39,599 bases of DNA from an uncultured Methylococcaceae bacterium (GTDB taxonomy: Bacteria; Pseudomonadota; Gammaproteobacteria; Methylococcales; Methylomonadaceae), in assembly GCA_903866825.1 (NCBI GenBank), contig CAIPPE010000203.1:1-39599 (forward strand), written 5' to 3'. The notes under the pieces are model-generated. The model was given only the letters and a program-made list of their open reading frames with translations, made no database searches and was not told the origin of the DNA. Shown piece by piece: positions 20,584 through 30,001 of this stretch. A program made the translations under genes and the position numbers. The first letter of the stretch is position 1; every line of letters starts with the position of its first letter.

Positions 20584-21845
20584 TCAATGATTAGTTTGAT
20601 TTATTATTAGAGTGCAGTCTCCTAAATATTTCATTAATATTTCCATTAGTTGCTTAGAATCGATAGGTTTGGTTATGTAATCATCCATTCCAGCCGTTAA
20701 GCATTTCTGACGTTCACCTTCCAGCGCATTTGCCGTGAGTGCTATCACTGTTTGATACGGTAAATTTTGCTGGGCCTCCAAAAAACGTAGTTCACGGGTC
20801 GCGGTATAACCATCCATAATTGGCATATGGCAATCCATGAATACCAAATCGTAAGAGCAGTGTGCCAGTTTGTCGAGAGCAAGTAGCCCATTTTCTTCCA
20901 CGTCAGGTACAATATTAAATTTACCAAGCTTCGAAACAATGACTTTTTGATTTATTTTGTTATCTTCAACAACAAGTACTTTTTTGAGTTGATAATTTAG
21001 TTGTTTAGTTTCTGGAGAGTGGACGGTGGGCGTATTAAATACATCTGTAAGGACATTAACGACTGCATTATAGAGTTGCATATGTCGCACCGGTTTTAAC
21101 AGGCAGTGTGTGATACCAGTATCTTGATAGTCGCTTGGCTCAAAATAGTCATGTGATAATAATATAATTGGTAAGGAAGCTAATGTAGGTATTTTGCTTA
21201 GACATTTAGCAAATGTAATACCCTCCATCCCCGACATCTGCATATCAACCAGAATAAGATCGTATCGTATACCTTGAAGTATTGAACTTTGCAATTTTAT
21301 CAGTGCAGAGCCACCATTATCAGTTTCACTGACTGTCAACCCCCAGTTGTTTAGGTAGTTGTTAAGAATGCTCCGGTTTGTTGCATTGTCATCCACAATC
21401 AAGCTTCGCTTACCCGAAAAGTCATAGTATGGACTAATAAAGGTATTATCAGCTTCGGCAATGCTTTGCTTGATTGGTAAGGTAAACCAAAAACAGGAGC
21501 CTTTATCTAATAAGCTATTAACACCGATTGAGCCACCCATAAGTTCAACTAGTTTTTTGCTTATAGACAGTCCCAAACCAGAGCCACCAAAACGTCGAGA
21601 AGTCGAACTCTCAGCTTGAATAAAAGGCATAAATAACCGAGACCTAGTTTCTTCAGATATTCCTATACCTGTATCATGTACTGCAAATTGCAATTTAGCA
21701 GGACTATCTGATTCGATCGATTGGATGAATTTAACATATACTTCGCCTTGCTCTGTAAATTTAACAGCATTACTAATTAAGATTGTTAATACTTGCCGGA
21801 TGCGCATAGGATCACCCTGCCATCTCAACGGCATGGCTGCAGGCC
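20584..21845 (-). pseudogene. hybrid histidine kinase, front-truncated (HATPase-REC-REC)
   Basis: The homology begins abruptly at GDPMRIRQVLTILISNAVKF, part of an HATPase_c domain. It includes the N box, DTGIGIS and GSGLGLSISKKLVELMGG, then two receiver domains with phospho-acceptor regions LILVDMQMSG and LVFMDCHMPIMDG. The sensory part and the dimerisation/phospho-His domain are missing. Upstream, the open frame runs on to 21900 only by reading antisense through an IS110 remnant, so the apparent N-terminus is spurious. Without the phospho-acceptor His it cannot autophosphorylate alone. The receiver and ATPase parts carry no stops, so decay is recent or a fragment is still expressed. Confidence 0.85.
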
Positions 21846-22146
21846 CGCAAGGGCAATGCGATTGTCCGTTATATTTTATGTGAATGTGCCAATGCAGCAC
21901 GTAACACCAAGAGTTCCTTGGCTGCGAAATACCGAAGTCTTATGGCTCGCAAGAGCCATAAAAAAGCCATTGTTGCCATTGCCCATAAATTGATTCGTAT
22001 CATTTATTTTATGCTGTAGCGGCATGAGCCCTATTGTGATCCCGGGGTCGATTACGAGGCCATGTCCGCAAAAAAATGCGCCACGCTGGATCAAGGCTCT
22101 TAAAAAAATCGGCAAGTTGCCAGTAACAAAACCTGCTTTAAACTGA
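21846..22146 (+). pseudogene. IS110-family transposase C-terminal remnant
   Basis: The reading RKGNAIVRYILCECANAAR, continuing through KKAIVAIAHKLIRIIYFML, is the transposase_20 C-terminus of IS110/IS116/IS902 elements. It is interrupted by TAG at 22017-22019, where a Lys is expected before RHEPY. A frameshift then occurs in the seven-A run at 22070-22076. In the shifted frame the protein continues APRWIKALKKIGKLPVT to the stop at 22146. The 5' part of the element is absent. It abuts the truncated histidine kinase, so its insertion or a later deletion probably removed the kinase N-terminus. Confidence 0.85.
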
Positions 22147-22191
22147 TCAATAACTTATTGATTTTATTATACTGTCTAGGGCAGTAGGGTT

Positions 22192-22407
22192 ATGCTTGTC
22201 TGGAGTACGGGGGCTTTCACGGTAAACCTGTTGGCCTTCCTCACCCATACCGCACTTGAATGGTTGGATGAAGCTTACCGCGACGTCAGAAATTCGGCTC
22301 CCTCCAGGCGAACTTTCTTCGAAAACTTACCTACGCTACTGCAATTTATCCCTTTTGATAACTGGCAACATCTGATGCAATTTATGCTAAATGGCAGGAT
22401 CGAATAA
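22192..22407 (+). pseudogene. second transposase remnant, C-terminal end (ISNCY/IS4-like)
   Basis: A 71-codon frame reads LLAFLTHTALEWLDEAYRDV, then PSRRTFFENLPTLLQFIPFD and NWQHLMQFML before the stop. This is the tail pattern of a transposase family in which an HT-x-L-D helix is followed by an R-x-T-F-F-x-x-L motif and a closing W-x-x-L-x-x-F-M segment. It resembles ISNCY-type tails, though the family assignment is from memory. The catalytic parts are missing, so it is dead. It sits 46 bases after the IS110 remnant, giving a compound scar upstream of gltB. Confidence 0.65.
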
Positions 22408-22609
22408 CCAGTTAAAACCTAAGGCTTTAAATTTGTAATTGCTGAAATTGCATGTCCATCAATGACAAATAAATCGGGTTATGCTAACATTGGTCGGTTT
22501 ATTAAATGACTTGTAAATAATCTTACGGTCAGTTCATGGGTTAATCGGAAGTATAGTGCTCTGATGAACTTTGATATGACCAATACTAGACGCTGCATAT
22601 AACGAAAAT

Positions 22610-25600
22610 ATGAGAGATAAAAACGCTATGCTTTACAACGCTGATTTATCGCAGGATAGCTGCGGTGTGGGTTTTATCACTCACAAACAAAGTAAACAAA
22701 CGCATGATTTGCTGGTTAAGTCTCATGAAGCCTTATGTACCATTCCGCATCGTGGTGGGATGAGTGCCGAAGGGATAGGTGATGGTGCAGGCGTTAATAT
22801 CGATTTATCTCTTAAATTCTTTCGTAAAATTACCGGTATCAAGGATCTTGAGCTGGGAGATTTTGGCGTTGCCAACTTCTTTTTTCCTGAAGATCATGAT
22901 CATTATGATTCAGCAGCAAATGAACTGATTGAACGTCACTTCATCAGCTTTGATTTACCCATCCTGTTGTGGCGTAATGTGCCTGTTGATAATGAGGTGC
23001 TTAATGCGGCCTCAATAAAAGCTCAGTTACCTATCAAGCAGTGTGTGTTCGGTCGTCCGGAAAGCTTGAAAAAAGCTTCTCATAAAGCCTTTGAAAAGCA
23101 TATACAAGCAGCCTTGCTGGATCTGGAAGTTGAAGGCTTTAGTCGCCCCGAATTAACAGGTTTTTACCCCTTATCCATGAGCTCTCGTACTCAGGTTTAT
23201 AAAGGCCGGTTAAATTCTTTTGAAGTGATTCCTTATTTCATAGATCTGTATGACACGGATCACGAAATCAGTACGCTGTTTTTCCATACCCGGTTTTCTA
23301 CCAATACCGCCCCTGCGACCATGATGGCGCAGCCGTTCCGGTATATGGCGCATAATGGTGAACTGAATACCGACAAGAAAAACCGTTTAAGTGAAAGTGC
23401 GATTGCCAGACAGCATAACAAGCATGTTATTTTCCCAAAGGGTCAGTCTGATTCCGGTCGTTTAGATCAGACATTGACGCGCCGTATCAACGAAGATGAT
23501 ATGGATATTGTCACAGCAGTGTTAGCGATGATGCCGCCTGCCTGGGAAAATGATACCACCTTATCGCCTGCAGTCCGTGCGATGCTGGAGTATTTTAGTC
23601 TCTATGAAGAAAAAAATGACGGTCCAGCGGCCTTGATATTTAACGACGGTATTCGTGTGGGCGCGCGATTGGATCGTTTAGGTTTACGGCCTTTGCGTTC
23701 GGTTGAAACCCATGAATATTTAGCCGTGATGTCAGAAGCGGGTCAAATTGATTTTCCCCCTAAAGATGTTTTAAAACGGGGCCGTATTGAGGCTGGTGGC
23801 ATGCTGTATTTTGATCACAGTACTGGCGAAGCGTACAACAATCATCAGGTTTTAGATCGTTTGGCTGCCGAGCAGGATTATCAGGCATTATTGGTTAAGC
23901 GCTGTTTGCATTTGTCTGATTTGCCCACAGTAGATTTGTCTGAAATCAGTCATGAGCATGCTTTTACGGTTGATCAGCAACATACGGCTTATTCATTAAA
24001 TCAGGAGAGCTTTAAGTTCTTGCTAGATCCCATTCTGGCTACCGGCATGGAAAAAGTGTCTGCGATGGGTTACGGTTTAGCGCCTAATGCCTTGTCCAGT
24101 GCTGAAGGCGGCATGTCCCGTTATTTTAGCCAACGTTTCGCTCAAGTCACAAATCCTCCCCTGGATTCCATCAGAGAAAGTGACGGGATGACTTTGCGGG
24201 TTGCATTGGGTGCAAAACCTAACTTCTCTGATGAAGATAGCAAGCAATTAGTTATTGAAACGCCTATCTTGAGCAGAGCGCATCTGGAACAGATTCGTAG
24301 ACAAACCAGTGTCAGTTCAATTACTCTGGATATGGTCTATCAGCCAGTTTTACATGATCGAAAAGCTAATGAAGCTGCTTTAGAATCGGCATTGTTGAGT
24401 GTTTGTGAGCAGGTTGAACAAGCAGCAAAGAATAACGTTGGCATTGTTATTTTAAGCGATCTAAAGATTAGTTCTGAGTTGGCAGCGATTCCTGCATTAT
24501 TAATGGTTGCAGCGGCTAATCAGCATTTAGTCAAGCAAGGTTTACGTTTTAATTCCTCACTGATAGCAGAAACGGGTCAGGCAGCGAGTCCGCACGATAT
24601 TGCAACGCTATTAGGTTTTGGCGCTTCAGCGGTTTGTGCTTTGAGTGTTCATAATCGGGTGGTGAGTCATTATCCTGCGGCAGAACGGGAAAAGGTTTTA
24701 TACAAGTTTCAAAAGGGTATCGAAAAATCATTGATGAAGACCATGGGTAAGTTTGGTCTGTGTACGGTAGAAAGTTATATCGGTGGTGAGTTCTTCGAGT
24801 CCAATTATCTTGATACTGATGAGCCACGCTTAAGTGGTTACTTTCCGAATATCCATGCTTCAGTAGGTGGCGTGCGTTATGCGGATATTGCCGCTAGTGT
24901 GGTTGAATGGCACCAAAAGGCCTTAACGGTTCGTGAAGAAAAAGATATTCCTTTCCTGGGTTTATTCAAAGAACGTCAGGATGGAGCAGGCCATTCCTAC
25001 GGGAATACCGCTGTTAGAGAATATATCAATATGACCGATGAGGCCATTTTGTATATTCCTCAAGATAAATCACCGGTTGCCAGTGATACGGCTTATCTTG
25101 ATACGGGTTATGAAAAGCGTACTCCAGAACAGATTGATAGTTTTGGAATTACCCCTGCTTATCGTAGCTTTGCGAAAAACCTGTATTTGGAAAGAGACTC
25201 AAGACCGGCTTCTTTACGCGATATTATGGATTTCCCTGCCGATGTGAGTGCAGCCAATACCACGGCTGAGTTTGATCGCATTTTAGGTAAACAGAATTTA
25301 CGCGGTAATATTAATTATTTAATTCGCGGCTTACGTGTTGCAGTCGTTACCGAAGATAGCTACAAGATTGTTTTGTCATCGAACTCTTCTGCAGAGCGTT
25401 TAGAACAGTTGGCTGCACACTTTAAAAACCGATTTGCGGACACTGACTTTACTGCTGCCGTATCGGGTGAGGCGCTTGAACTTAAGGTGACGGATACCAC
25501 GACTTTATTGGCTAACTATTTAAGCCATATCAAACCAGCGCGTGACCCGCTGGCTTTAAAAGACGTGCAACCCGCGCATGAGATTACTGCTACTTTGGCT

Positions 25601-28075
25601 TCAGGGGCAATGAGTCATGGGGCTTTAATTGCAGAAGCGCATGAAGCCGTCGCGGAAGGGATTAATATTGTTGGCGCGTTAAGTAATTCGGGTGAGGGTG
25701 GTGAACATTCAAGTCGTTTTAATACCCTACGTTCTTGCAACATTAAACAGTTTGCTTCAGGTCGTTTTGGTGTTTGGGCGGGTTATTTAGCAGACCCCAA
25801 TATCAAAGAGATCGAGATTAAAATCGCTCAAGGTGCAAAGCCTGGTGAAGGTGGACAATTACCCGCCGCTAAAGTGTCTGTGGAAATTGCCGCCTTACGT
25901 GGCGGTACACCCCGAGTGGAGTTGGTGAGTCCGCCACCCCATCACGACACTTATTCTATTGAAGATTTAGGTCAGTTGATACATGATGCTAAAGCAGCAC
26001 GTGTTAAAGTCGGTGTTAAGTTAGTCTCTTCTGAAGGGATTGGTACTATTGCTGTCGGTGTGGCTAAAGCGGGTGCGGATGTTATTAATGTCGCGGGTAA
26101 TACCGGTGGAACAGGTGCGGCAGCAGTAACGAGTTTAAAAAACAGTGGCCGTTCACCTGAGATTGGTATTGCAGAAGTCCATCAAGCCTTGGCTGTTAAC
26201 GGGTTGCGTGACAAAGTTATCTTACGTGGCAGTGGTGCCCATCAAAGTGGCCTGGACGTAGTTAAGTCAGCTATTTTAGGTGCTGATTCTTTTGAGTTTG
26301 GTACTACGGTACTGATGATGCTGCGTTGTGTGATGGCAAAGAATTGCAACATTAAATGTCCAGCCGGTTTAACTACTGAGCATGAAGAGTTTAAAGGTGA
26401 CTCACGTGTGCTAGCGCAGTATTTTATGAATCTGGCCCATGAAGTGCGTGAGATACTGGCTGTTTTGGGTTATCAGAGTTTGCAGGAAATTCGTGGCAAA
26501 ACGGATTTATTGCATTTGATTGATCATCCGTCTATGGTGGGTCAGCTTGATTTAACCAAGATGCTGGCTAAAGTTGATGTGATTGTTGTGCCAAAGCCGG
26601 TTTATCTGGAAGCCAGTTTTAATGTCGATGATAAAATTATCGAACACGCTAAAGCCTTTATTGTTGAGGGTCAATCGTCACAATTAGTAATTGAAGGCGA
26701 GGGCTTTAAACTCAATAACTGTAATAAATCAGTGGGTGGGCAGGCAGCGATTGATATTGAACGCTTGTTGTCTTATGAGTTGACGGAACAGCAAATTGTC
26801 GATTCAAAGATTATTTATACACACCCACAAGGACGTCGGTATTTAGCGCCTGATAGTATTGTCATTCGTACCCATGGTTCTGCAGGGCAAAGTTATGCGG
26901 CCTTCTTAAATGACGGTATGCGCATGGAGCATTTAGGAACCTGTAATGATGGTGTGGGTAAGTCTGCTTGTGGTGGTACCTTAGTGGTTGAATCTCCAGG
27001 TGGTGGTATTAAAACACCGGGTAATAACGTCTTGATTGGCAACTTTGCTTTATTCGGTGCGACCGGTGGTAAGTTCTTTATCAATGGGGAAGCGGGTGAC
27101 CGTTTTGCGGTAAGAAACTCTGGTGCAATGTCGGTTGTTGAAGGTGTAGGCGATTTTGCTTGCGAATATATGACTAATGGCTCTGTGCTTAATATCGGTG
27201 GTTTTGGTAAAGGCTTCTGTAATGGGATGTCTGGCGGTAATGCTTACCAGTATGACCCAGAGAACTTACTTGAAAAACTGTACGATAAAACTTCGGTTGC
27301 ATTGCATAGTTTGAGTGAAGAGACTAATGAAGCGCGTGCGCATGAGCAATTCATATTGGCGATGCTTGAGCAGCATGCAGATTTTGCTAATTCAAGTAAG
27401 GCAAGAGCTTTACTCGAAAACTGGCAAACAGAACGTCAGCATTTTAAATTTGCGATGCCTTTGTGGCTCTACAAAACTCAAGCCAAAGAGTTTTTACAGC
27501 AAACCATAGAGCGTAAAGAAATGATCGAAGAGTTGTCGCAAGCGTTGGCTCAACAACAGATCGAGCAGGTCAAAAAAGCCTATGAAACGTCTCAGCCCAT
27601 ATTTGGCGGTGCTGTTCCAGGGTATGACTCGACTGATAAGTCTTTAATGTTCAAATTGATTAATAGTTTTGCAGTACTTGAAAAAGCCCAGCAATGCGCT
27701 AAAGATTTACTTAAAAATCTGCCAGAAACTCAGCGTACTCAGGTTGACATTGAGCGGGCAGCGCGTAAGCTTATTTTAGAGCGGCCTCGTAAGTTACAGG
27801 AAGCGCTCGTTAAAAGCACCCGTGAAGCTTATAGTAATTACAGTGATGAACATCTTGCTTATCTGTTAGCCAATAAGCGCCTTAATGATTATAAAAAAGC
27901 CTTGATTAACCGTTCTGTACAAAGTATTTATTCCATTGGTTCTACTGCATGGATTATTGAGCAGGACATTATAAATAAACGGGCGTTAGTAAATATTCCT
28001 TGTATCGAAGAATATTTGGCTGGCTTGCTCGGTCTGGCAATAGTTCAAGGACTGTCCAACGAACAGGCCGCTTAA
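22610..28075 (+). CDS. gltB: glutamate synthase large subunit, extended form
   Basis: Makes glutamate from glutamine and 2-oxoglutarate. Order: class II amidotransferase with nucleophile Cys18 (QDSCGVGF) after a short propeptide; central domain with FAQVTNPPLDSIRES; FMN barrel with SGAMSHGALIAEAHEA near residue 1000; Fe-S cysteines 1240, 1246 and 1250; the GXGXG helix near 1425-1560; then a tail. At 1821 residues it is about 300 longer than the usual 1480-1520. The surplus lies in an insertion at ~875-975, between the central and FMN domains, and in a helical C-terminal extension after ~1625. The Fe-S motif is C-x5-C-x3-C, one residue shorter than the common C-x5-C-x4-C. No gltD is adjacent. 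ATG 22628 is an alternative start. Confidence 0.93.
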   Translation: MRDKNAMLYNADLSQDSCGVGFITHKQSKQTHDLLVKSHEALCTIPHRGGMSAEGIGDGAGVNIDLSLKFFRKITGIKDLELGDFGVANFFFPEDHDHYDSAANELIERHFISFDLPILLWRNVPVDNEVLNAASIKAQLPIKQCVFGRPESLKKASHKAFEKHIQAALLDLEVEGFSRPELTGFYPLSMSSRTQVYKGRLNSFEVIPYFIDLYDTDHEISTLFFHTRFSTNTAPATMMAQPFRYMAHNGELNTDKKNRLSESAIARQHNKHVIFPKGQSDSGRLDQTLTRRINEDDMDIVTAVLAMMPPAWENDTTLSPAVRAMLEYFSLYEEKNDGPAALIFNDGIRVGARLDRLGLRPLRSVETHEYLAVMSEAGQIDFPPKDVLKRGRIEAGGMLYFDHSTGEAYNNHQVLDRLAAEQDYQALLVKRCLHLSDLPTVDLSEISHEHAFTVDQQHTAYSLNQESFKFLLDPILATGMEKVSAMGYGLAPNALSSAEGGMSRYFSQRFAQVTNPPLDSIRESDGMTLRVALGAKPNFSDEDSKQLVIETPILSRAHLEQIRRQTSVSSITLDMVYQPVLHDRKANEAALESALLSVCEQVEQAAKNNVGIVILSDLKISSELAAIPALLMVAAANQHLVKQGLRFNSSLIAETGQAASPHDIATLLGFGASAVCALSVHNRVVSHYPAAEREKVLYKFQKGIEKSLMKTMGKFGLCTVESYIGGEFFESNYLDTDEPRLSGYFPNIHASVGGVRYADIAASVVEWHQKALTVREEKDIPFLGLFKERQDGAGHSYGNTAVREYINMTDEAILYIPQDKSPVASDTAYLDTGYEKRTPEQIDSFGITPAYRSFAKNLYLERDSRPASLRDIMDFPADVSAANTTAEFDRILGKQNLRGNINYLIRGLRVAVVTEDSYKIVLSSNSSAERLEQLAAHFKNRFADTDFTAAVSGEALELKVTDTTTLLANYLSHIKPARDPLALKDVQPAHEITATLASGAMSHGALIAEAHEAVAEGINIVGALSNSGEGGEHSSRFNTLRSCNIKQFASGRFGVWAGYLADPNIKEIEIKIAQGAKPGEGGQLPAAKVSVEIAALRGGTPRVELVSPPPHHDTYSIEDLGQLIHDAKAARVKVGVKLVSSEGIGTIAVGVAKAGADVINVAGNTGGTGAAAVTSLKNSGRSPEIGIAEVHQALAVNGLRDKVILRGSGAHQSGLDVVKSAILGADSFEFGTTVLMMLRCVMAKNCNIKCPAGLTTEHEEFKGDSRVLAQYFMNLAHEVREILAVLGYQSLQEIRGKTDLLHLIDHPSMVGQLDLTKMLAKVDVIVVPKPVYLEASFNVDDKIIEHAKAFIVEGQSSQLVIEGEGFKLNNCNKSVGGQAAIDIERLLSYELTEQQIVDSKIIYTHPQGRRYLAPDSIVIRTHGSAGQSYAAFLNDGMRMEHLGTCNDGVGKSACGGTLVVESPGGGIKTPGNNVLIGNFALFGATGGKFFINGEAGDRFAVRNSGAMSVVEGVGDFACEYMTNGSVLNIGGFGKGFCNGMSGGNAYQYDPENLLEKLYDKTSVALHSLSEETNEARAHEQFILAMLEQHADFANSSKARALLENWQTERQHFKFAMPLWLYKTQAKEFLQQTIERKEMIEELSQALAQQQIEQVKKAYETSQPIFGGAVPGYDSTDKSLMFKLINSFAVLEKAQQCAKDLLKNLPETQRTQVDIERAARKLILERPRKLQEALVKSTREAYSNYSDEHLAYLLANKRLNDYKKALINRSVQSIYSIGSTAWIIEQDIINKRALVNIPCIEEYLAGLLGLAIVQGLSNEQAA

Positions 28076-28109
28076 TATTGTGAACGCTTGCACAGCAGAT
28101 AATTAAACT

Positions 28110-28140
28110 AAGCCGGATTTGCGCAGGCATAATCCGGCTT
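28110..28140 (+). terminator. terminator-like hairpin after gltB
   Basis: A perfect 10-bp stem, AAGCCGGATT (28110-28119) with AATCCGGCTT (28131-28140), is followed by only a short T/A run. It lies 35 bases after gltB and 53 bases before the next gene, so it probably separates, or partly attenuates, transcription between them. Confidence 0.6.
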
Positions 28141-28192
28141 TAAACTGTGTGCATATGTCCCTTAAATAATAATTTAATTGTCAGTAACTTAA

Positions 28193-29932
28193 ATGAAATT
28201 ATCTAAAATTCTACTTGATGCTCCCTACAACGAAGGCCAGCGTGCCTGGTTAAGCGGTTTCTTTACCGGTATGCAAACCCATATGAATCAAAACACGGGT
28301 TCATCGATTGAGACAGAAACACGTACAATTACTATCCTGTATGGAAGTCAAACTGGCAGCGCAGAATCAGTAGCTAATGATGCAGGGGCTGTTGCTAAAA
28401 CTTATGGCCTGGAGCCGATTGTAAAAAGTATGGATGAGATTGAGGCGGCTGCTTTGCCTGCTATCGATTATTTGCTTATTATTACCAGTACTTATGGTGA
28501 GGGTGAAATGCCTGATAATGCCCAAATGCTCTGGGAGAGTGTTTCTGCTGATACTATGCCTAGACTTGAGGGTGTTAAATATTCTGTTCTGGCATTGGGT
28601 GATACCAGTTATGACTTATTCTGTCAGGCCGGTATTGATTGGGATAATAAATTGGCCGAGTTAGGTGCAACCCGTATTTATGAGCGTACCGATTGTGATG
28701 TCGATTTTGAAGAACCTGCAGAGCGCTGGATATCAGCGGTCATCCCTCAGGTAGCTGGGGGCACTGGTGCTGTTAATACAGAAACTGATACTCAGGCGGC
28801 CGAAAAACCTGAATTCAATCGTAAAAATCCATATCCAGCGAAGTTACTGGTTAACCGCTTATTAACAGATGCCTCGTCTTCAAAAGAGACCCGTCATTAT
28901 GAAATTTCTATTGCTGGTTCCGGTTTAAGTTATGAGGCGGGTGATGCGCTTTGTGTCGTGCCGACAAATTGCCCTGAATTAGTCGCTGATATAATCAAAG
29001 CGTTAGCCTGTAATGGAGATGAGGAAGTGCCCGTTAATGGTGAGTTAGTTTTATTAGAAATTGCACTAAGAACGCACTTTGAAATTAAAACACCCAGTAA
29101 AGAATTAGTTGAAGAAATTGCAACCCGTTCGGGTGATCAAGAGTTTAACGGCATTCTTGCCTCAGGTGATAAAGACAAGTTATCTGATTATTTATGGGGT
29201 CGGGATACGCTGGATTTGCTATTGCAGAACCCTGTGTGCGAGTTTGCAGCAGCCGAGTTTATTGCACTTTTAAAACCCTTGCAGCATAGAGCCTATTCAA
29301 TTTCTTCAAGTGGTAAGCAATCGCCTGAAGCCGTGCATCTGACGGTTGCTAGTGTGCGGTATGATGCTCATACCCGTCATCATAAGGGTGTTTGTTCTAC
29401 TTTTTTAGCGGATTTAGTGACACCCGAAACGCCTGTACGTTGTTTCTTTACTCCCAATAAAGTCTTTAGGGTTCCAGAGGATAATAGTCTGCCCATGATT
29501 ATGGTTGGGCCGGGTACGGGTATCGCACCGTTTAGAGCTTTCTTGCAAGAGCGTGCTTATAGAAAAGCCGCAGGAAAGAACTGGCTATTTTTTGGTGACA
29601 GAAACGCGGCAACCGATTACATTTATCGTGATGAACTGGAAGCCTATCAGGAATCAGGTCTCTTAACACGTCTGGATCTGGCTTTTTCCAGGGATCAGGA
29701 AGCTAAGATTTATGTACAGGATCGTATGCTCGAACAAGGCGCTGAACTGTTTCAGTGGTTAGAGCAGGGTGGTTATTTCTTTGTGTGTGGTGATGCGTAC
29801 CGAATGGCAAAAGATGTTGATCAGGCTTTACATAATGTCATTGCTGAGCATGGTAAATTATCGGAGCAACAAGCTATTGATTACGTTAATCAATTGAAAA
29901 AAGATAAACGTTACGTCAGGGACGTTTATTAA
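28193..29932 (+). CDS. CysJ-like diflavin reductase (sulfite reductase flavoprotein type)
   Basis: NADPH-dependent FAD/FMN electron-transfer protein, 579 residues. A short leader (PYNEGQRAWLSGFFTGM) of the kind seen in CysJ relatives precedes a flavodoxin domain with YGSQTGSAESVAND and STYGEGEMPDNA. FAD binding is marked by HRAYSISSS and GVCSTFLADL, NADPH binding by GPGTGIAPFRAFLQER and FVCGDAYRMAKDV, and the C-terminus ends in the aromatic RYVRDVY. This is the full CysJ architecture. No cysI hemoprotein or other cys gene is nearby, so the true electron acceptor is open. The neighbour is gltB, which lacks its usual GltD partner here, but a hairpin separates the two genes. Confidence 0.9.
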   Translation: MKLSKILLDAPYNEGQRAWLSGFFTGMQTHMNQNTGSSIETETRTITILYGSQTGSAESVANDAGAVAKTYGLEPIVKSMDEIEAAALPAIDYLLIITSTYGEGEMPDNAQMLWESVSADTMPRLEGVKYSVLALGDTSYDLFCQAGIDWDNKLAELGATRIYERTDCDVDFEEPAERWISAVIPQVAGGTGAVNTETDTQAAEKPEFNRKNPYPAKLLVNRLLTDASSSKETRHYEISIAGSGLSYEAGDALCVVPTNCPELVADIIKALACNGDEEVPVNGELVLLEIALRTHFEIKTPSKELVEEIATRSGDQEFNGILASGDKDKLSDYLWGRDTLDLLLQNPVCEFAAAEFIALLKPLQHRAYSISSSGKQSPEAVHLTVASVRYDAHTRHHKGVCSTFLADLVTPETPVRCFFTPNKVFRVPEDNSLPMIMVGPGTGIAPFRAFLQERAYRKAAGKNWLFFGDRNAATDYIYRDELEAYQESGLLTRLDLAFSRDQEAKIYVQDRMLEQGAELFQWLEQGGYFFVCGDAYRMAKDVDQALHNVIAEHGKLSEQQAIDYVNQLKKDKRYVRDVY

Positions 29933-29957
29933 CGTTCTTGCGGTGATCTAGCGATTT

Positions 29958-29991
29958 ACTATAGAGGTCTTAAACCAAAGACCCCTATAGT
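29958..29991. terminator. bidirectional terminator between convergent genes
   Basis: ACTATAGAGGTCTT (29958-29971) pairs with AAGACCCCTATAGT (29978-29991) with one mismatch, around a 6-base loop. T-rich sequence follows on the plus strand. It sits exactly between the convergent ends of the diflavin reductase gene and the NlpE-domain gene. Confidence 0.7.
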
Positions 29992-30001
29992 TTCAATCTT
30001 T

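Noticed and set aside
21846-21900. Extended N-terminus of the histidine kinase up to 21900
   Set aside because: These codons are the antisense of an IS110 transposase coding segment and have no kinase homology.
28434-28664. Plus-strand ORF inside the diflavin reductase gene
   Set aside because: It is an alternative frame of the flavodoxin domain, with low-complexity Leu/Cys-rich translation.
28193-29932. Naming the diflavin reductase cysJ
   Set aside because: The architecture fits, but no cysI or sulfate-assimilation gene is near and the acceptor is unknown, so the symbol was withheld.
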